Positions 44,847-53,396 of a DNA stretch of 64,000 nt are shown piece after piece. The position numbers and the translations under genes are program-made. Within the stretch, counting starts at the first letter, position 1. Each line of letters opens with the position of its first letter. The notes beneath the pieces were generated by a model, which saw only the letters and a program-made list of their open reading frames with translations, was not told the origin of the DNA and did no database searches. Source of the DNA: Autumnicola patrickiae (GTDB lineage: Bacteria; Bacteroidota; Bacteroidia; Flavobacteriales; Flavobacteriaceae); NCBI RefSeq assembly GCF_031846525.1, contig NZ_JAVRHM010000009.1, positions 62,001 through 126,000 on the forward strand, written 5' to 3'.

Positions 44847-45668
44847 ATGCATCTAACAAATCAACAGGAATTTTTTTCTATTTATGAAGTTGTGCTGCTC
44901 CTTATCCTGCTAATTCTGGCGGTAGGCTTGCTGTTTTTTTTACTGACCTTCTACAAGAGGATTTTGCGTATTTCTGAAGACCGGCGAAAACAGGAATATC
45001 AGGAAAAAATTGAAAGTCTGTTGTTTTCCTTTTTATTCGGGGAGATGTCGATTAAGGAAATACAGGAAGATCAGGATTTTCAGAAAATGTTTCAATCAGG
45101 TTTATTTCAAAAGGTTTCGATAAAAGCTATAATTTCCCTGCATCACAGCTATAGTGGAGCCTACAGCAGGAAGTTGGAACAATTTTATGAAGAAGCAGGA
45201 TTTGCGAATTATTCGGTAAAACGTTTAAATTCCCGAAAGTGGCCGCATGTGGTAGAGGCGATAAGAGATCTTTCCACCATGAATCATTTAAAATCTTATC
45301 CTAGAATCGCTTCACATATCGTTCATAAGCATCCGTATGTAAAAACTGAAGTACTTATTGCAATGATAAAAATGAAAGGGATTTCTGAAATTTATAAATT
45401 TCGGGATTCAGCTATGTTTTTAAATGACTGGGTGCAAAGCTGTATTCTTTTTACCGTAAAGAAGCACAATATACCGGCTCCTCCAGATCTTGTTGATTTA
45501 CTGAAGAGCAGGAACCGTTCTATAGTAATGCTAACAGTTCGGCTTATAGATTACTACAAATCTGCAGAACATTATACAGTTCTTTCCAGTTTCTATCAGC
45601 AGACGGTGGATATAAAACTGAAGAAGGAAATGGCACTGGTTTTACGAAAAACAGAATCGATATATTAA
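44847..45668 (+). CDS. Membrane-anchored helical-repeat (HEAT-like) protein
   Basis: A 273-residue protein with one strong membrane helix (VVLLLILLILAVGLLFFLLTFY, about 14-35), a short basic stretch, and a cytoplasmic domain made of successive amphipathic helices such as SRKWPHVVEAIRDLSTM, SHIVHKHPYVKTEVLIAMIKM, VQSCILFTVKKHNIPAPPDLVDLL and RSIVMLTVRLIDYY, which reads like a HEAT-type solenoid. I recognise no catalytic motif. It ends four bases before the GT2 gene and starts 71 bases after the response regulator, so it is probably a scaffold linking the two. No precise family is assigned. Confidence 0.75.
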   Translation: MHLTNQQEFFSIYEVVLLLILLILAVGLLFFLLTFYKRILRISEDRRKQEYQEKIESLLFSFLFGEMSIKEIQEDQDFQKMFQSGLFQKVSIKAIISLHHSYSGAYSRKLEQFYEEAGFANYSVKRLNSRKWPHVVEAIRDLSTMNHLKSYPRIASHIVHKHPYVKTEVLIAMIKMKGISEIYKFRDSAMFLNDWVQSCILFTVKKHNIPAPPDLVDLLKSRNRSIVMLTVRLIDYYKSAEHYTVLSSFYQQTVDIKLKKEMALVLRKTESIY

Positions 45669-45672
45669 AGTT

Positions 45673-47103
45673 ATGACAGGAATAGATGCTCTGGATATAC
45701 TCATTTATGGATTCAATTACCTGATACTTATTTTCGTATTCCTGGTAATGATTTCTTATATCGTTCTGGCGATAATATCCGGGTTTTCTTTAAAATCTTA
45801 TCTTCGGGAGAACAGGTTTGTAAATTACAATGCACTTTTAGCGCTGGAGAATGCACCGTGGGTATCACTAATCGCCCCCGCATATAACGAGTCTAGAACA
45901 ATAAAAGAAAATGTACGTTCCCTGCTGGCGATCAATTACAATAATTTTGATGTTATAGTAGTAAACGATGGAAGCAAAGACGATTCCATTCCGGTGCTGA
46001 TAGAGAGTTTTGAACTGGTAGAAGCTCCTTTGGAATATAAACCGCGCCTTAAAACAAAGGATGTGAAGGCGATTTATGTTTCCTCCAATCCGGCATTTTC
46101 AAAATTAGTTGTAGTAGATAAAGAAAATGGAGGTAAGGCAGATGCCCTTAACACAGGAATAAATATTTCCAACAATCCATACCTCGTATGTATCGACGTG
46201 GATTGTATTATGGATAAGGACGTGTTGCTAAAACTTGCAAAGCCATACCTGGAGCAATCTGAAAAAAGAACTATAGCCACGGGAGGTGTAGTGAGAATTG
46301 CCAATTCCTGTATAATAAAATCGGGAAAACTTGTTGAGGTACGTGCTCCGGAGAATTTCCTGGCAAGAATACAGGTAATAGAATACCTAAGGGCATTTAT
46401 ACTGGGCAGGATGGCCTGGAGTAAGTTAGACGGATTGCTTATTATTAGCGGTGCATTTGGAATGTTTGACAGGGAGATAGCCATTAAATGTGGTGGATAC
46501 GATACCAGGACAGTGGGAGAGGATATGGAATTAATTGTGAGGATGCGACGTTACATGATCGAAAATAAGGAGCCTTATACAGTGCAATATATTCCGGATC
46601 CGCTTTGCTGGACAGAAGCCCCTGAAACCTATAAAATACTTCGGAAACAACGCAGCCGGTGGATGCGTGGTACAATAGAAACTTTGTACACGCACAGGAA
46701 AATGCTTTTTAATCCGAAGTACAAAACCCTTGGACTTTTAAGCTATCCCTACTGGATGCTTTTTGAATATTATGCGCCAATAATTGAATTCACCGGACTT
46801 ATAATAACAATAATACTTGCGGTTTTTGGAATTATTAGCTGGAAATTTTTCTTTCTGTTTTTGCTCCTGGTTTATGCCTTTGCTGTAATGTTTTCCATGA
46901 TCGCCCTATATTCTGAAGAAGCCACCTTCCAGCGTTATGAGACTTTAAAAGATCTTAGGAAGCTTTCGATAATTGCACTCCTTGAACCAGTAATCTTCCA
47001 TCCATTTACCGTTTATGCCGCTATTATGGGGAATTGGGAAAAACTCAGAGGAAATAAAGGCTGGGGTGACATGACCCGCACCGGTTTTGATAAAAAGCCA
47101 TAA
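45673..47103 (+). CDS. GT2 membrane glycosyltransferase (processive polysaccharide synthase type)
   Basis: A 476-residue inner-membrane glycosyltransferase. An N-terminal helix (YLILIFVFLVMISYIVLAIISG) is followed by a GT-A domain: VSLIAPAYNESRTI, VIVVNDGSKDDS, the metal-binding DVDCIM, the acceptor-site GGYDTRTVGEDMEL and the processivity motif QRSRWMRG. Several helices lie at the C-terminus (ITIILAVFGIISWKFFFLFLLLVYAF). This is the layout of PgaC/NodC/hyaluronan-synthase-like enzymes that polymerise a sugar and thread it through the membrane. No c-di-GMP PilZ domain is present, so control may come through the upstream response regulator and helical-repeat protein. The sugar is unknown; poly-N-acetylglucosamine would be only a guess. 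Confidence 0.9.
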   Translation: MTGIDALDILIYGFNYLILIFVFLVMISYIVLAIISGFSLKSYLRENRFVNYNALLALENAPWVSLIAPAYNESRTIKENVRSLLAINYNNFDVIVVNDGSKDDSIPVLIESFELVEAPLEYKPRLKTKDVKAIYVSSNPAFSKLVVVDKENGGKADALNTGINISNNPYLVCIDVDCIMDKDVLLKLAKPYLEQSEKRTIATGGVVRIANSCIIKSGKLVEVRAPENFLARIQVIEYLRAFILGRMAWSKLDGLLIISGAFGMFDREIAIKCGGYDTRTVGEDMELIVRMRRYMIENKEPYTVQYIPDPLCWTEAPETYKILRKQRSRWMRGTIETLYTHRKMLFNPKYKTLGLLSYPYWMLFEYYAPIIEFTGLIITIILAVFGIISWKFFFLFLLLVYAFAVMFSMIALYSEEATFQRYETLKDLRKLSIIALLEPVIFHPFTVYAAIMGNWEKLRGNKGWGDMTRTGFDKKP

Positions 47104-47120
47104 GCTTAGTTTCTGTTGTT

Positions 47121-47155
47121 TTAGGTAATGCATTAAAATGGCAATTATCGGCATG
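47121..47155 (+). repeat. Dispersed GGCAATTATCG element, copy 4
   Basis: TTAGGTAATGCATTAAAAT followed by GGCAATTATCGGCATGC, 20 to 50 bases after the GT2 stop codon. Its left half matches the copy at 48107-48143 more than the others, so these two form a subfamily. The rest of the 268-base gap is pyrimidine-rich with no recognised gene. Confidence 0.55.
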
Positions 47156-47371
47156 CTATATCGTGTATATTCAGATTAATCCTGCTTTTTACCTCTTGGT
47201 TCCTGCTTCTTCTTTTTACTTTTTATTTCTTTCCCTCTTTAACCCTATTCACAAAAATAAAATATCACTAAAAATGGGTATTGCGCCATGCTGCTGCTCA
47301 ACCTATTTTTACCGCATTATTGTACAGAGAGATACAAATCCATTTTATACTAACCAGCCAATTAAAAAAAC

Positions 47372-48058
47372 ATGAAAAAAGCTATTCAAGTTTCTATTGT
47401 TACATTGTTTTTAATTTTTTCGTCTGTTCTTTCGGCTCAGGAAGTGGGGGAGCAATATTATTTTTCCGAAGATAAGCCAAAGGTAAGACCCTTCAGGATT
47501 GGAGGTAAATTGGGTTTTCCAAACCTGATAGGCGGAAACCTGGAATATGTAACGCCCTTGTTGGGGGATAAACTTGCTGTAAGTGTAGATTATTCGACTA
47601 TTAAATCTGACTGGTTTGCACCTGAAGAAGAGGAGGGTTACGAAGAATCCGGGGATAAAATAGACTATACCTACATGGAAGGCGGTCTCAATTATTACCT
47701 CTTTAGCCCCGGAAAAGGTTTATATGTGGGTGCCAGTTATGGCACTATTAGAATTGACGGCGAGATGATGTTTTATTCTGAAAATTCTGACAGAACAGAT
47801 CCTGGAACTGCGGATATTGATTTAACGAACAGCTCTTTCAGTGTGAAGTTAGGGGCAAAACTTGGAGGCTTATTCTACTTTAGACCTGAGGTTGGATATC
47901 GCTTTACACCCCTTCCGAAAGATTATGAAACCGTGGTGGTATTTAATGATGGCTATACTGAAACCCGACAAACTCCACCTATCGACACCGAGTCTTCTCC
48001 TCAAAATCTTTTGTATAAAGGATTAATAGCAAATATTGGTCTTGGATTTTCCTTTTAA
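47372..48058 (+). CDS. Outer-membrane beta-barrel protein
   Basis: A 228-residue protein with a signal peptide (VTLFLIFSSVLSAQEV). It has alternating strands with aromatic ends typical of small porin-like barrels (FRIGGKLGFPNLIGGNLEYV; VSVDYSTIKSDWF; GGLNYYLFSPGKGLYVGASYG; SVKLGAKLGGLFYFRPEVGYRF), ending in Phe (IGLGFSF) as expected for recognition by the BAM machinery. It follows the GT2 gene in the same direction at 268 bases, with a repeat element between, so joint regulation is possible but not shown. It could be the outer-membrane part of an export route; no binding or transport role can be read. Confidence 0.85.
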   Translation: MKKAIQVSIVTLFLIFSSVLSAQEVGEQYYFSEDKPKVRPFRIGGKLGFPNLIGGNLEYVTPLLGDKLAVSVDYSTIKSDWFAPEEEEGYEESGDKIDYTYMEGGLNYYLFSPGKGLYVGASYGTIRIDGEMMFYSENSDRTDPGTADIDLTNSSFSVKLGAKLGGLFYFRPEVGYRFTPLPKDYETVVVFNDGYTETRQTPPIDTESSPQNLLYKGLIANIGLGFSF

Positions 48059-48106
48059 TGAAGTGCAACTCTTTGCAATTTATTCAGTGCTGAAGTTCAT
48101 CTTCGA

Positions 48107-48143
48107 TTTTAGGTGATGCTTTAAAATGGCAGTTATCGACCTG
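48107..48143 (+). repeat. Dispersed GGCAATTATCG element, copy 5
   Basis: TTTTAGGTGATGCTTTAAAAT followed by GGCAGTTATCGACCTG, about 50 bases after the barrel gene. It is nearly the same as the copy at 47121-47155 over 32 bases. The remaining gap to 48290 is C/T-rich without a gene. Confidence 0.55.
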
Positions 48144-48290
48144 TTTTTGAGGTACGAAGTTAGAGATGTAATATGAATATCTTCTGGTGTACTGTGAACT
48201 TTCGTCTCTCCTCTCTTCTCTTTTTCTATTTAATTCTTTCACTCCTTTTTCAACATCTTCAAAGTTTAAATTCTTAAATTTTTTCCCATT

Positions 48291-49088
48291 TCATCTTAAA
48301 ATTCCTGCCATCATACTTTCCGCAATGAGCTCAGCAGTATTTTTACAACCGCTTTTAGCGAGAACATTTTTTCTATGGGTGTGTATTGTATGGATAGAAA
48401 GATTTAAATGATCTGCAATTTGCTTGGCACCGTAACCTTGTGCAAGAAGATCTACAATCTCTCTTTCCCTGGTTGTGAGGGAGCCGGAAATATCGGATTC
48501 TGCACTTCCCATAGTGGGTTTAAAAATACCTTTATCTACGGGAACATTATAAAACGATTTTCCACCCTGGAGATTTACAAAAGAAACACTTCGTGTGCTA
48601 TTCGCTGCAATGTGCGTGATGTCACAGTGAATAGTAAAGACGTGCATTGGCATATTATTTTTTGAAACTGATATTGGAGTGGCCTGCATGAGCATAACCC
48701 TGGTCCTCTTTTTATGATCTACCATTTTATAACTGTAGATTATTTTGTATTTCGTGAGCTCAGAGGGTGTAAGATAGTGGCAAAAAAAATCTTTTATTAC
48801 CAGTTCCTTTTTTTCCAGTTTTTCAATTTCCTCCGGAAGTGCAAGTTTTAGTAGCTCATCCATAGTCAGGTTTTCAGGAGATATTCCTGCAAATTTTTCT
48901 ACACTGGGGGAGATATAATCCAATTCAAGATTGTGCATATTTAAAATGTAGAAGTAAGATTCGCCCGGAGCAAAAAGAGCAGCCATCCTCTCGAACTGTT
49001 CAGTGATCTGATAACGTGAATATTGCAGAATTTCTGAAGAATATTCCCTTCTCCATAATTCTGAGATTTTGTGGTTTTCCGTTTCCAT
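48291..49088 (-). CDS. PAS-LuxR family transcription regulator
   Basis: A 265-residue cytoplasmic regulator. The N-terminal half contains a PAS-like fold (YFYILNMHNLELDYISPSVEKFAGISPENL). The C-terminal domain is a LuxR/GerE-type helix-turn-helix (LTTREREIVDLLAQGYGAKQIADHLNLSIHTIHTHRKNVLAKSG). There is no receiver Asp pocket, so it is not a classical response regulator; the PAS region should sense a small ligand or partner. It stands alone, with its 3' end facing the barrel gene and a 335-base non-coding stretch upstream. Its targets are unknown. Confidence 0.9.
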   Translation of the reverse strand: METENHKISELWRREYSSEILQYSRYQITEQFERMAALFAPGESYFYILNMHNLELDYISPSVEKFAGISPENLTMDELLKLALPEEIEKLEKKELVIKDFFCHYLTPSELTKYKIIYSYKMVDHKKRTRVMLMQATPISVSKNNMPMHVFTIHCDITHIAANSTRSVSFVNLQGGKSFYNVPVDKGIFKPTMGSAESDISGSLTTREREIVDLLAQGYGAKQIADHLNLSIHTIHTHRKNVLAKSGCKNTAELIAESMMAGILR

Positions 49089-49423
49089 CCTACCTGTTAA
49101 ATTTTTAACAATATAGGTAATTATCTCAAAATGACTACATTATAATGTTATATATTGTAAGTGTATTCCTATGTTTAAATAAGTCAAAGTGAATATAAAT
49201 TTCTGATAACCAGATTTTTAGCGAGTGAAACTGTAGTGAATAATTTTTTGCATAAGAAATTAAATAGAAACCTTTTAACTGGTTGGATATTATTAAAAAA
49301 GGGCTTAAAAAGAGGTTTTTCCTTCAATCGTGTGAGACTTTTCTTTAAATATTTAAATCAAGATGCACGATCCTCTTATTGTTCTTTATTTTTTTTCTGA
49401 AGGGAAATATAGTGGTTTCAGGT
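49089..49423. other. Gene-free stretch
   Basis: 335 AT-rich bases between the PAS-LuxR gene's start and the 3' end of the HisKA_2 kinase gene. It presumably carries the PAS-LuxR promoter and the kinase terminator, but I cannot point to either. No repeat element or open frame of note. Confidence 0.6.
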
Positions 49424-50704
49424 TTAAAAATTCAGGGAAAAGCTTGAGCCTTTACCGGGTCCAGTATCAATAGTTAATTTTCCGTTTAGCTGTTTTGTAA
49501 GGGAGTGGATTAAAGACATTCCTGTCCTGTTGTTGTCTTTGTTGTAAACAAAGCCTGAACCGTTGTCTTCTATTTGCAGATGGTATTGCGAATCTATGAA
49601 CCTAAAACGTATTGTAATGTTAGGATGTTCAGCGTCCTGAAAAGCATGTTTAAAGGAGTTGGTAATAATTTCGTTTATGATAAGACCCAGCGAAATTACC
49701 TTTTCAACATTTAAATCAATAGGCTCGACATAATATGAGATAATTTCGCCTTCAGAAGTCTTGGGTTTATTAAAGAATTCTATAGACTCACAAAGTTCCT
49801 TGATATAATCAGGCATAAAAATAGCAACACCCGTTTCCTGTCCATACAACCGCTGATGCACCAAAATAAGGGCCGTAAGCCTATTCTTGGTTTCCTGTAC
49901 CTGGGATTGCTGAGCCGACTTTTCATCTTCAATAATCTGCATATCCAGTATACTTATTACCAGCTGGAGATTGTTTTTTACACGATGACTCAATTCCCGT
50001 AACAGGGTTTCGATAAAGGTATTTCTTTCCTGCAATTCGTTGACGGTTCTTTGAAGTTCCTGCTGCCTGCTTTCAATTTCCATCTTCTGACTTTGAATTT
50101 CCTTATTCTGTTTCAGGATTTCCCTTCTGTCCTTCAGCATTTTGTTCCTGAAGTTAATAATTACATAAGTCGTCAATCCCATAGAATAAAACATGGTGGT
50201 CATATGATCTATCACCGCTTCACCCCTGGAGGAATACGGAGTAATCCAACCAGGAAAGTTAAGCTCCAGGATGAGCAGGGTTGCATAGAAAAGAAACAGA
50301 ATACCAGCTATTTTATATTGAAATCTTGCCGGCGCAACCAGAATAAAGACGTTTAGGAGTACAATTATAAGGAAGGCGACCGTGCCTCCAAGCCCATTGT
50401 TATAGAAGTACATGATGCCCAGAACTGTAATTATCGCTATCAGGTAATAACTTATTAATTGATTTGAATATTTATTCCTGTATCTCGATAAATAAAATAG
50501 ATAAAAAGCGATGATGCTGCCTATAAAACTTAAGCCAACAACAGCCATGTTTAGGCCTATAATATAATTTATTACCGTCCCTACCAGCGCAAAAACAGAA
50601 ATTGAAAACGAGGAAACATTAAAAATCCTCTGTTCAATTTCCAGTCCTTCAGTTCCGCTCAGCGATTTTAAGAAGTGAGAGATTGCCATCGATTCTTTAT
50701 TCAT
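49424..50704 (-). CDS. Membrane histidine kinase of the HisKA_2 type
   Basis: A 426-residue sensor kinase with five to six membrane helices in residues 30-200 (ISVFALVGTVINYIIGL; AVVGLSFIGSIIAFYLFYL; TVAFLIIVLLNVFILVA). A long coiled coil follows (KEIQSQKMEIESRQQELQRTV), then a HisKA_2 phosphoacceptor His in LRELSHRVKNNLQLVISILDMQ, and an ATPase domain (LGLIINEIITNSFKHAF; IEDNGSGF; GMSLIHSLTKQLNG). This class usually pairs with response regulators. Here the pairing is direct: the start codon overlaps the end of the upstream response regulator gene by eight bases. No extracytoplasmic domain is seen, so the signal is likely sensed within the membrane. Confidence 0.92.
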   Translation of the reverse strand: MNKESMAISHFLKSLSGTEGLEIEQRIFNVSSFSISVFALVGTVINYIIGLNMAVVGLSFIGSIIAFYLFYLSRYRNKYSNQLISYYLIAIITVLGIMYFYNNGLGGTVAFLIIVLLNVFILVAPARFQYKIAGILFLFYATLLILELNFPGWITPYSSRGEAVIDHMTTMFYSMGLTTYVIINFRNKMLKDRREILKQNKEIQSQKMEIESRQQELQRTVNELQERNTFIETLLRELSHRVKNNLQLVISILDMQIIEDEKSAQQSQVQETKNRLTALILVHQRLYGQETGVAIFMPDYIKELCESIEFFNKPKTSEGEIISYYVEPIDLNVEKVISLGLIINEIITNSFKHAFQDAEHPNITIRFRFIDSQYHLQIEDNGSGFVYNKDNNRTGMSLIHSLTKQLNGKLTIDTGPGKGSSFSLNF

Positions 50705-51317
50705 TTTTCACCCACTTTAGCCGGGCTGCCAGGGCTATTAATTCGTAAGTAGAAGCCACGTCAAATTTTTTAAGAAGATTTTTGCGTTGGGTTTTGATTG
50801 TATGTTCGCTAAGGAAAAGGATATTTCCGATATCCCGGCTGTTAAATCCGCGGGTGAGCAATCCTATAATTTGCAATTCCCTGCTACTGGGTTTGGCAAC
50901 AGCATTACCAAGATCGATTTTTTCAATTTTATTCAGGGCAATAGAAAAAGCTACCAGTAACTGGCGCTCAAGAAATGGCTTTACGAGGTATACCACAGGT
51001 TCGGTTTCCAACGCAGAATCCAGGAAACTTTTATCGGTATAAGCAGAGATATAAATTACCGGCACCCATTGTTCGTTCTGGATCTTTTTTACGATGCTTG
51101 TCCCGTCTGCGCTCTCATTAAGATGAATATCGCTTATAATTAATTTAGCAGGATTTTTTCTGAAAAGTTTTAGCGCTTCTTTCTCATTAGCCGCAATAGA
51201 AAATACAAAATCGCCCTGTTTACTGAGGATTTTCTCAATATTCTCTGCAACCAGGATCTCATCTTCAATAATTAAAATATGAAGATTTTCAGCAGCATTA
51301 TTTTCTTCAGAAATCAT
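50697..51317 (-). CDS. Response regulator with LuxR-type DNA-binding domain
   Basis: A 206-residue NarL-like regulator. The receiver (LHILIIEDEILVAENIEKIL; phosphoacceptor Asp in LIISDIHLNESADG; VIYISAYTD; VYLVKPFLERQL) is followed by a GerE helix-turn-helix near residues 140-200 (SSRELQIIGLLTRGFNSRDIGNILFLSEHTIKTQRKNLLKKF). Its stop codon overlaps the start of the HisKA_2 kinase gene (ATGAATAA), so the pair is co-translated and is almost certainly a cognate two-component system. The 437 bases upstream contain a dispersed repeat and presumably its promoter. Target genes are unknown. Confidence 0.93.
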   Translation of the reverse strand: MISEENNAAENLHILIIEDEILVAENIEKILSKQGDFVFSIAANEKEALKLFRKNPAKLIISDIHLNESADGTSIVKKIQNEQWVPVIYISAYTDKSFLDSALETEPVVYLVKPFLERQLLVAFSIALNKIEKIDLGNAVAKPSSRELQIIGLLTRGFNSRDIGNILFLSEHTIKTQRKNLLKKFDVASTYELIALAARLKWVKNE

Positions 51318-51754
51318 TGTGAGGGTGTATTACATATAAAAATTTCAAAATTACCATTTACCAAAAGCCCTAGCTTTTAAAGCTGAAAATAGTAAGAAAG
51401 ATAGTTTTTCTTCTGAATATTTTATAGGCTTAAACTGAACAAAATACAGCTTAAACTAAATCCGATAGATTTGGTCAAAAACAAAGTTTGAGTCGAAGGA
51501 ATATTTATTCTGAAGTTATCTTTTTCAGTAAAATTAGAAGAAAAGCATTTACAGCACAATACCCACTTATGGTGAAAGAGTTTAATGCTCAGTAATAGCT
51601 GAAAAACCTGAGGAAAAGATAAAACCGTTCAAAAATGAATTTAACGTCATTCTAAAATTGGTTCATATGACGAAAACTGGCATTTTGGGACGGCCTCTTA
51701 ATATAAAACTGTTGCTTGTAGAACAGCATTGCTGTTAGCTACCGATATTGAAAT
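51318..51754. other. Gene-free stretch
   Basis: 437 bases between the response regulator's start and the aldo/keto reductase's 3' end. It holds a diverged dispersed element (51671-51700) and a small inverted repeat AACAGCATTGCTGTT (51723-51737) just past the reductase gene, a weak terminator candidate. Nothing else was recognised. Confidence 0.55.
51671..51700 (-). repeat. Dispersed element, diverged copy 6
   Basis: On the minus strand it reads TAAGAGGCCGTCCCAAAAT then GCCAGTTTTCG. The left half is well kept and the core has changed at two to three positions. It lies 54 bases downstream of the aldo/keto reductase stop codon, in that gene's direction. Confidence 0.5.
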
Positions 51755-52741
51755 CTACCAGCGCTGGTGAACTTCCGGCTTGATGTATTTATCATAAATA
51801 GCATTCATTTTTTCTATTTTTTCCGAAGATAACGGCGGAAGATCATAAACTGAAGTATTTGATAATAAGTGATCTTTTTTAGATGCACCCGGAATGATAC
51901 AGCTTATTTCTTCAAACTGAAGGATCCATTGTAAAGCTATAGGGGCTAGGTTTTTTGCGTCCGGAAAGAGCGCTTTTAATTCGTCCACTGCTTTTAACCC
52001 TTTTTCAAAATCGACTCCTGCGAAAGTCTCCCCTTTGTCAAAAGCTTCTCCATTCCTGTTGAAGTTTCTGTGATCTTCTTTATCAAAATGAGTATTGGAA
52101 TCAAATTTCCCGGTAAGTAATCCACTGGCTAACGGCACTCTGGCAATAATTCCGACATCTTTTTTCTTCGCTTCCGAGAAAAATAGCTCTGAGGGACGTT
52201 GCCTGAAGAGGTTAAATATAATCTGAACAGTAGCAACATTATCATATTCCATTGCTTTTATGCCCTCTTCGATCTTTTCTACGCTCACTCCCAGGTTGCG
52301 CACTTTCCCCTGATCTTTAAGTTTGTCAAAAGCTTCAAAGATTTCGGGACGATAGTAAACATCTGTGGGCGGGCAATGCAGTTGCACAAGATCCAGGCGT
52401 TCGAGTCCGGTTCTTTTCAAGCTGTCTTCCACAAACTTTACAAGTGCTTCCGGAGTGTAATTTTCGTTGGTATGCGGATTAATTTGTCTTCCACATTTTG
52501 TGGCTACATATATTTCCTCAGACCGGGAGCGTACTACCCGTCCTACCGCTTTTTCACTTAGACCTTCCTCATAAACATCAGCAGTATCTATAAAATTCAC
52601 ACCCTGGTCTATCGCAGCATTTATAATTTGATCGGCTTTTTCATCATCAAACCCGGATCCCCATTTTCCTCCAACCTGCCAGGTTCCAAGTGAAATTTCT
52701 GAAATTTTTAAACCAGTTTTTCCCAGTGTTCTATAGTTCAT
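51755..52741 (-). CDS. Aldo/keto reductase
   Basis: A 328-residue (alpha/beta)8-barrel NADPH-dependent oxidoreductase of the YhdN/Tas-like group. It starts MNYRTLGKTGLKISEISLGTWQVGG. The catalytic tetrad is visible: Asp and Tyr in NFIDTADVYEEGLSEKAVG, Lys in EEIYVATKCG and His in RLDLVQLHCPP. The late block ALQWILQFEEISCIIPGASK matches the cofactor-binding end. It probably reduces an aldehyde or sugar aldose; the substrate is not evident. The gene stands alone between two repeat-rich gaps. Confidence 0.93.
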   Translation of the reverse strand: MNYRTLGKTGLKISEISLGTWQVGGKWGSGFDDEKADQIINAAIDQGVNFIDTADVYEEGLSEKAVGRVVRSRSEEIYVATKCGRQINPHTNENYTPEALVKFVEDSLKRTGLERLDLVQLHCPPTDVYYRPEIFEAFDKLKDQGKVRNLGVSVEKIEEGIKAMEYDNVATVQIIFNLFRQRPSELFFSEAKKKDVGIIARVPLASGLLTGKFDSNTHFDKEDHRNFNRNGEAFDKGETFAGVDFEKGLKAVDELKALFPDAKNLAPIALQWILQFEEISCIIPGASKKDHLLSNTSVYDLPPLSSEKIEKMNAIYDKYIKPEVHQRW

Positions 52742-52901
52742 GATCTTCTGTTTTTTATAAATTTAAAGATTAAAAGGAGCATAAAAAAGAACAGGGAGCT
52801 TTAAAGGGAAAGTTTAGGAATTTTATAACAGGAAGAGCGCTCTCTACTTTGGTAAAAAGTTCGTGGTTTGTCAGCGTTCGGATATAGGGAACCAACAACT
52901 G

Positions 52902-52980
52902 AGGTGTCACTTTCTACGTTTATTCGATTTAAAAGCGTCTCGACTCCGCTCGACGTGACATTCCGGAACTAAAAATAAAT
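52902..52980 (+). repeat. 79-base direct repeat, first copy
   Basis: Runs from AGGTGTCACTTTCTACGTT through ATTCGATTTAAAAGCGTCTC and GACTCCGCTCGACGTGACAT to AAAAATAAAT. The second copy is at 53269-53347, 367 bases away, differing at only a few positions; the central half is identical. Confidence 0.85.
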
Positions 52981-53113
52981 TAGAACATACGAAAGAGGGA
53001 CGTACGATTAGGTCATCAGTAAATTTTAAAATCAGCAAATTCTCACATTTCTTTTATGAACCGACCTATTGAAGATTTATGAAATTTGAAATGATTCGTG
53101 AGTAGCAACTCTA

Positions 53114-53146
53114 GACGATAATTGCCATTTTTGAGCTGTCTCTTTA
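53114..53146 (-). repeat. Dispersed GGCAATTATCG element, copy 7 (near consensus)
   Basis: On the minus strand: TTAAAGAGACAGCTCAAAAAT then GGCAATTATCGTC. The full core and left half are present, making it one of the three best copies. Confidence 0.6.
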
Positions 53147-53248
53147 AGTTGTTCAGAAATAAAATTCACACTTCGACAGGGTCAGTGTGACAATAAACCC
53201 CAGCAATCGCGATTGTTTCTTTTCATTCAAGGAAAAGAAGAATGAACA

Positions 53249-53279
53249 GGTCGATAATAATTATTTTGGAGTGTCGCTT
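53249..53279 (-). repeat. Degenerate dispersed element, copy 8
   Basis: Plus strand GGTCGATAATAATTATTTTG then GAGTGTCGCTT, aligning with the complete copy at 29913-29944 at most positions. It abuts the second copy of the 79-base repeat. Confidence 0.35.
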
Positions 53280-53347
53280 TGTACGTTAATTCGATTTAAA
53301 AGCGTCTCGACTCCGCTCGACGTGACATTCCGGGACTAAAAATAAAT
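53269..53347 (+). repeat. 79-base direct repeat, second copy
   Basis: Partner of 52902-52980, with the same AAAAGCGTCTCGACTCCGCT and CGACGTGACATTCCGG core. A shorter inverted relative (AATGTCACAGCGGAGTCGAG) lies at 57925-57944. Confidence 0.85.
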
Positions 53348-53396
53348 GAAGCTTCTACAATTAGGCAATTATCAAACTTTCCGAATCAGCACATCT

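Larger units (their letters stand above)
52742..53396. other. Repeat-rich gene-free stretch
   Basis: 655 bases containing two copies of a 79-base direct repeat (52902-52980 and 53269-53347), one good and one degenerate dispersed GGCAATTATCG-type element (53114-53146; 53249-53279), and a CACACTTCGACAGGGTCAG motif (about 53169). No coding frame is apparent. Confidence 0.7.

Noticed and set aside
46074..46484. 136-codon frame antisense to the GT2 gene
   Set aside because: Opposite the DVDCIM and nearby GT2 motifs.
47163..47375. 70-codon frame in the gap before the barrel gene
   Set aside because: It derives from a pyrimidine-rich tract and overlaps the repeat-rich gap and the barrel gene's start.
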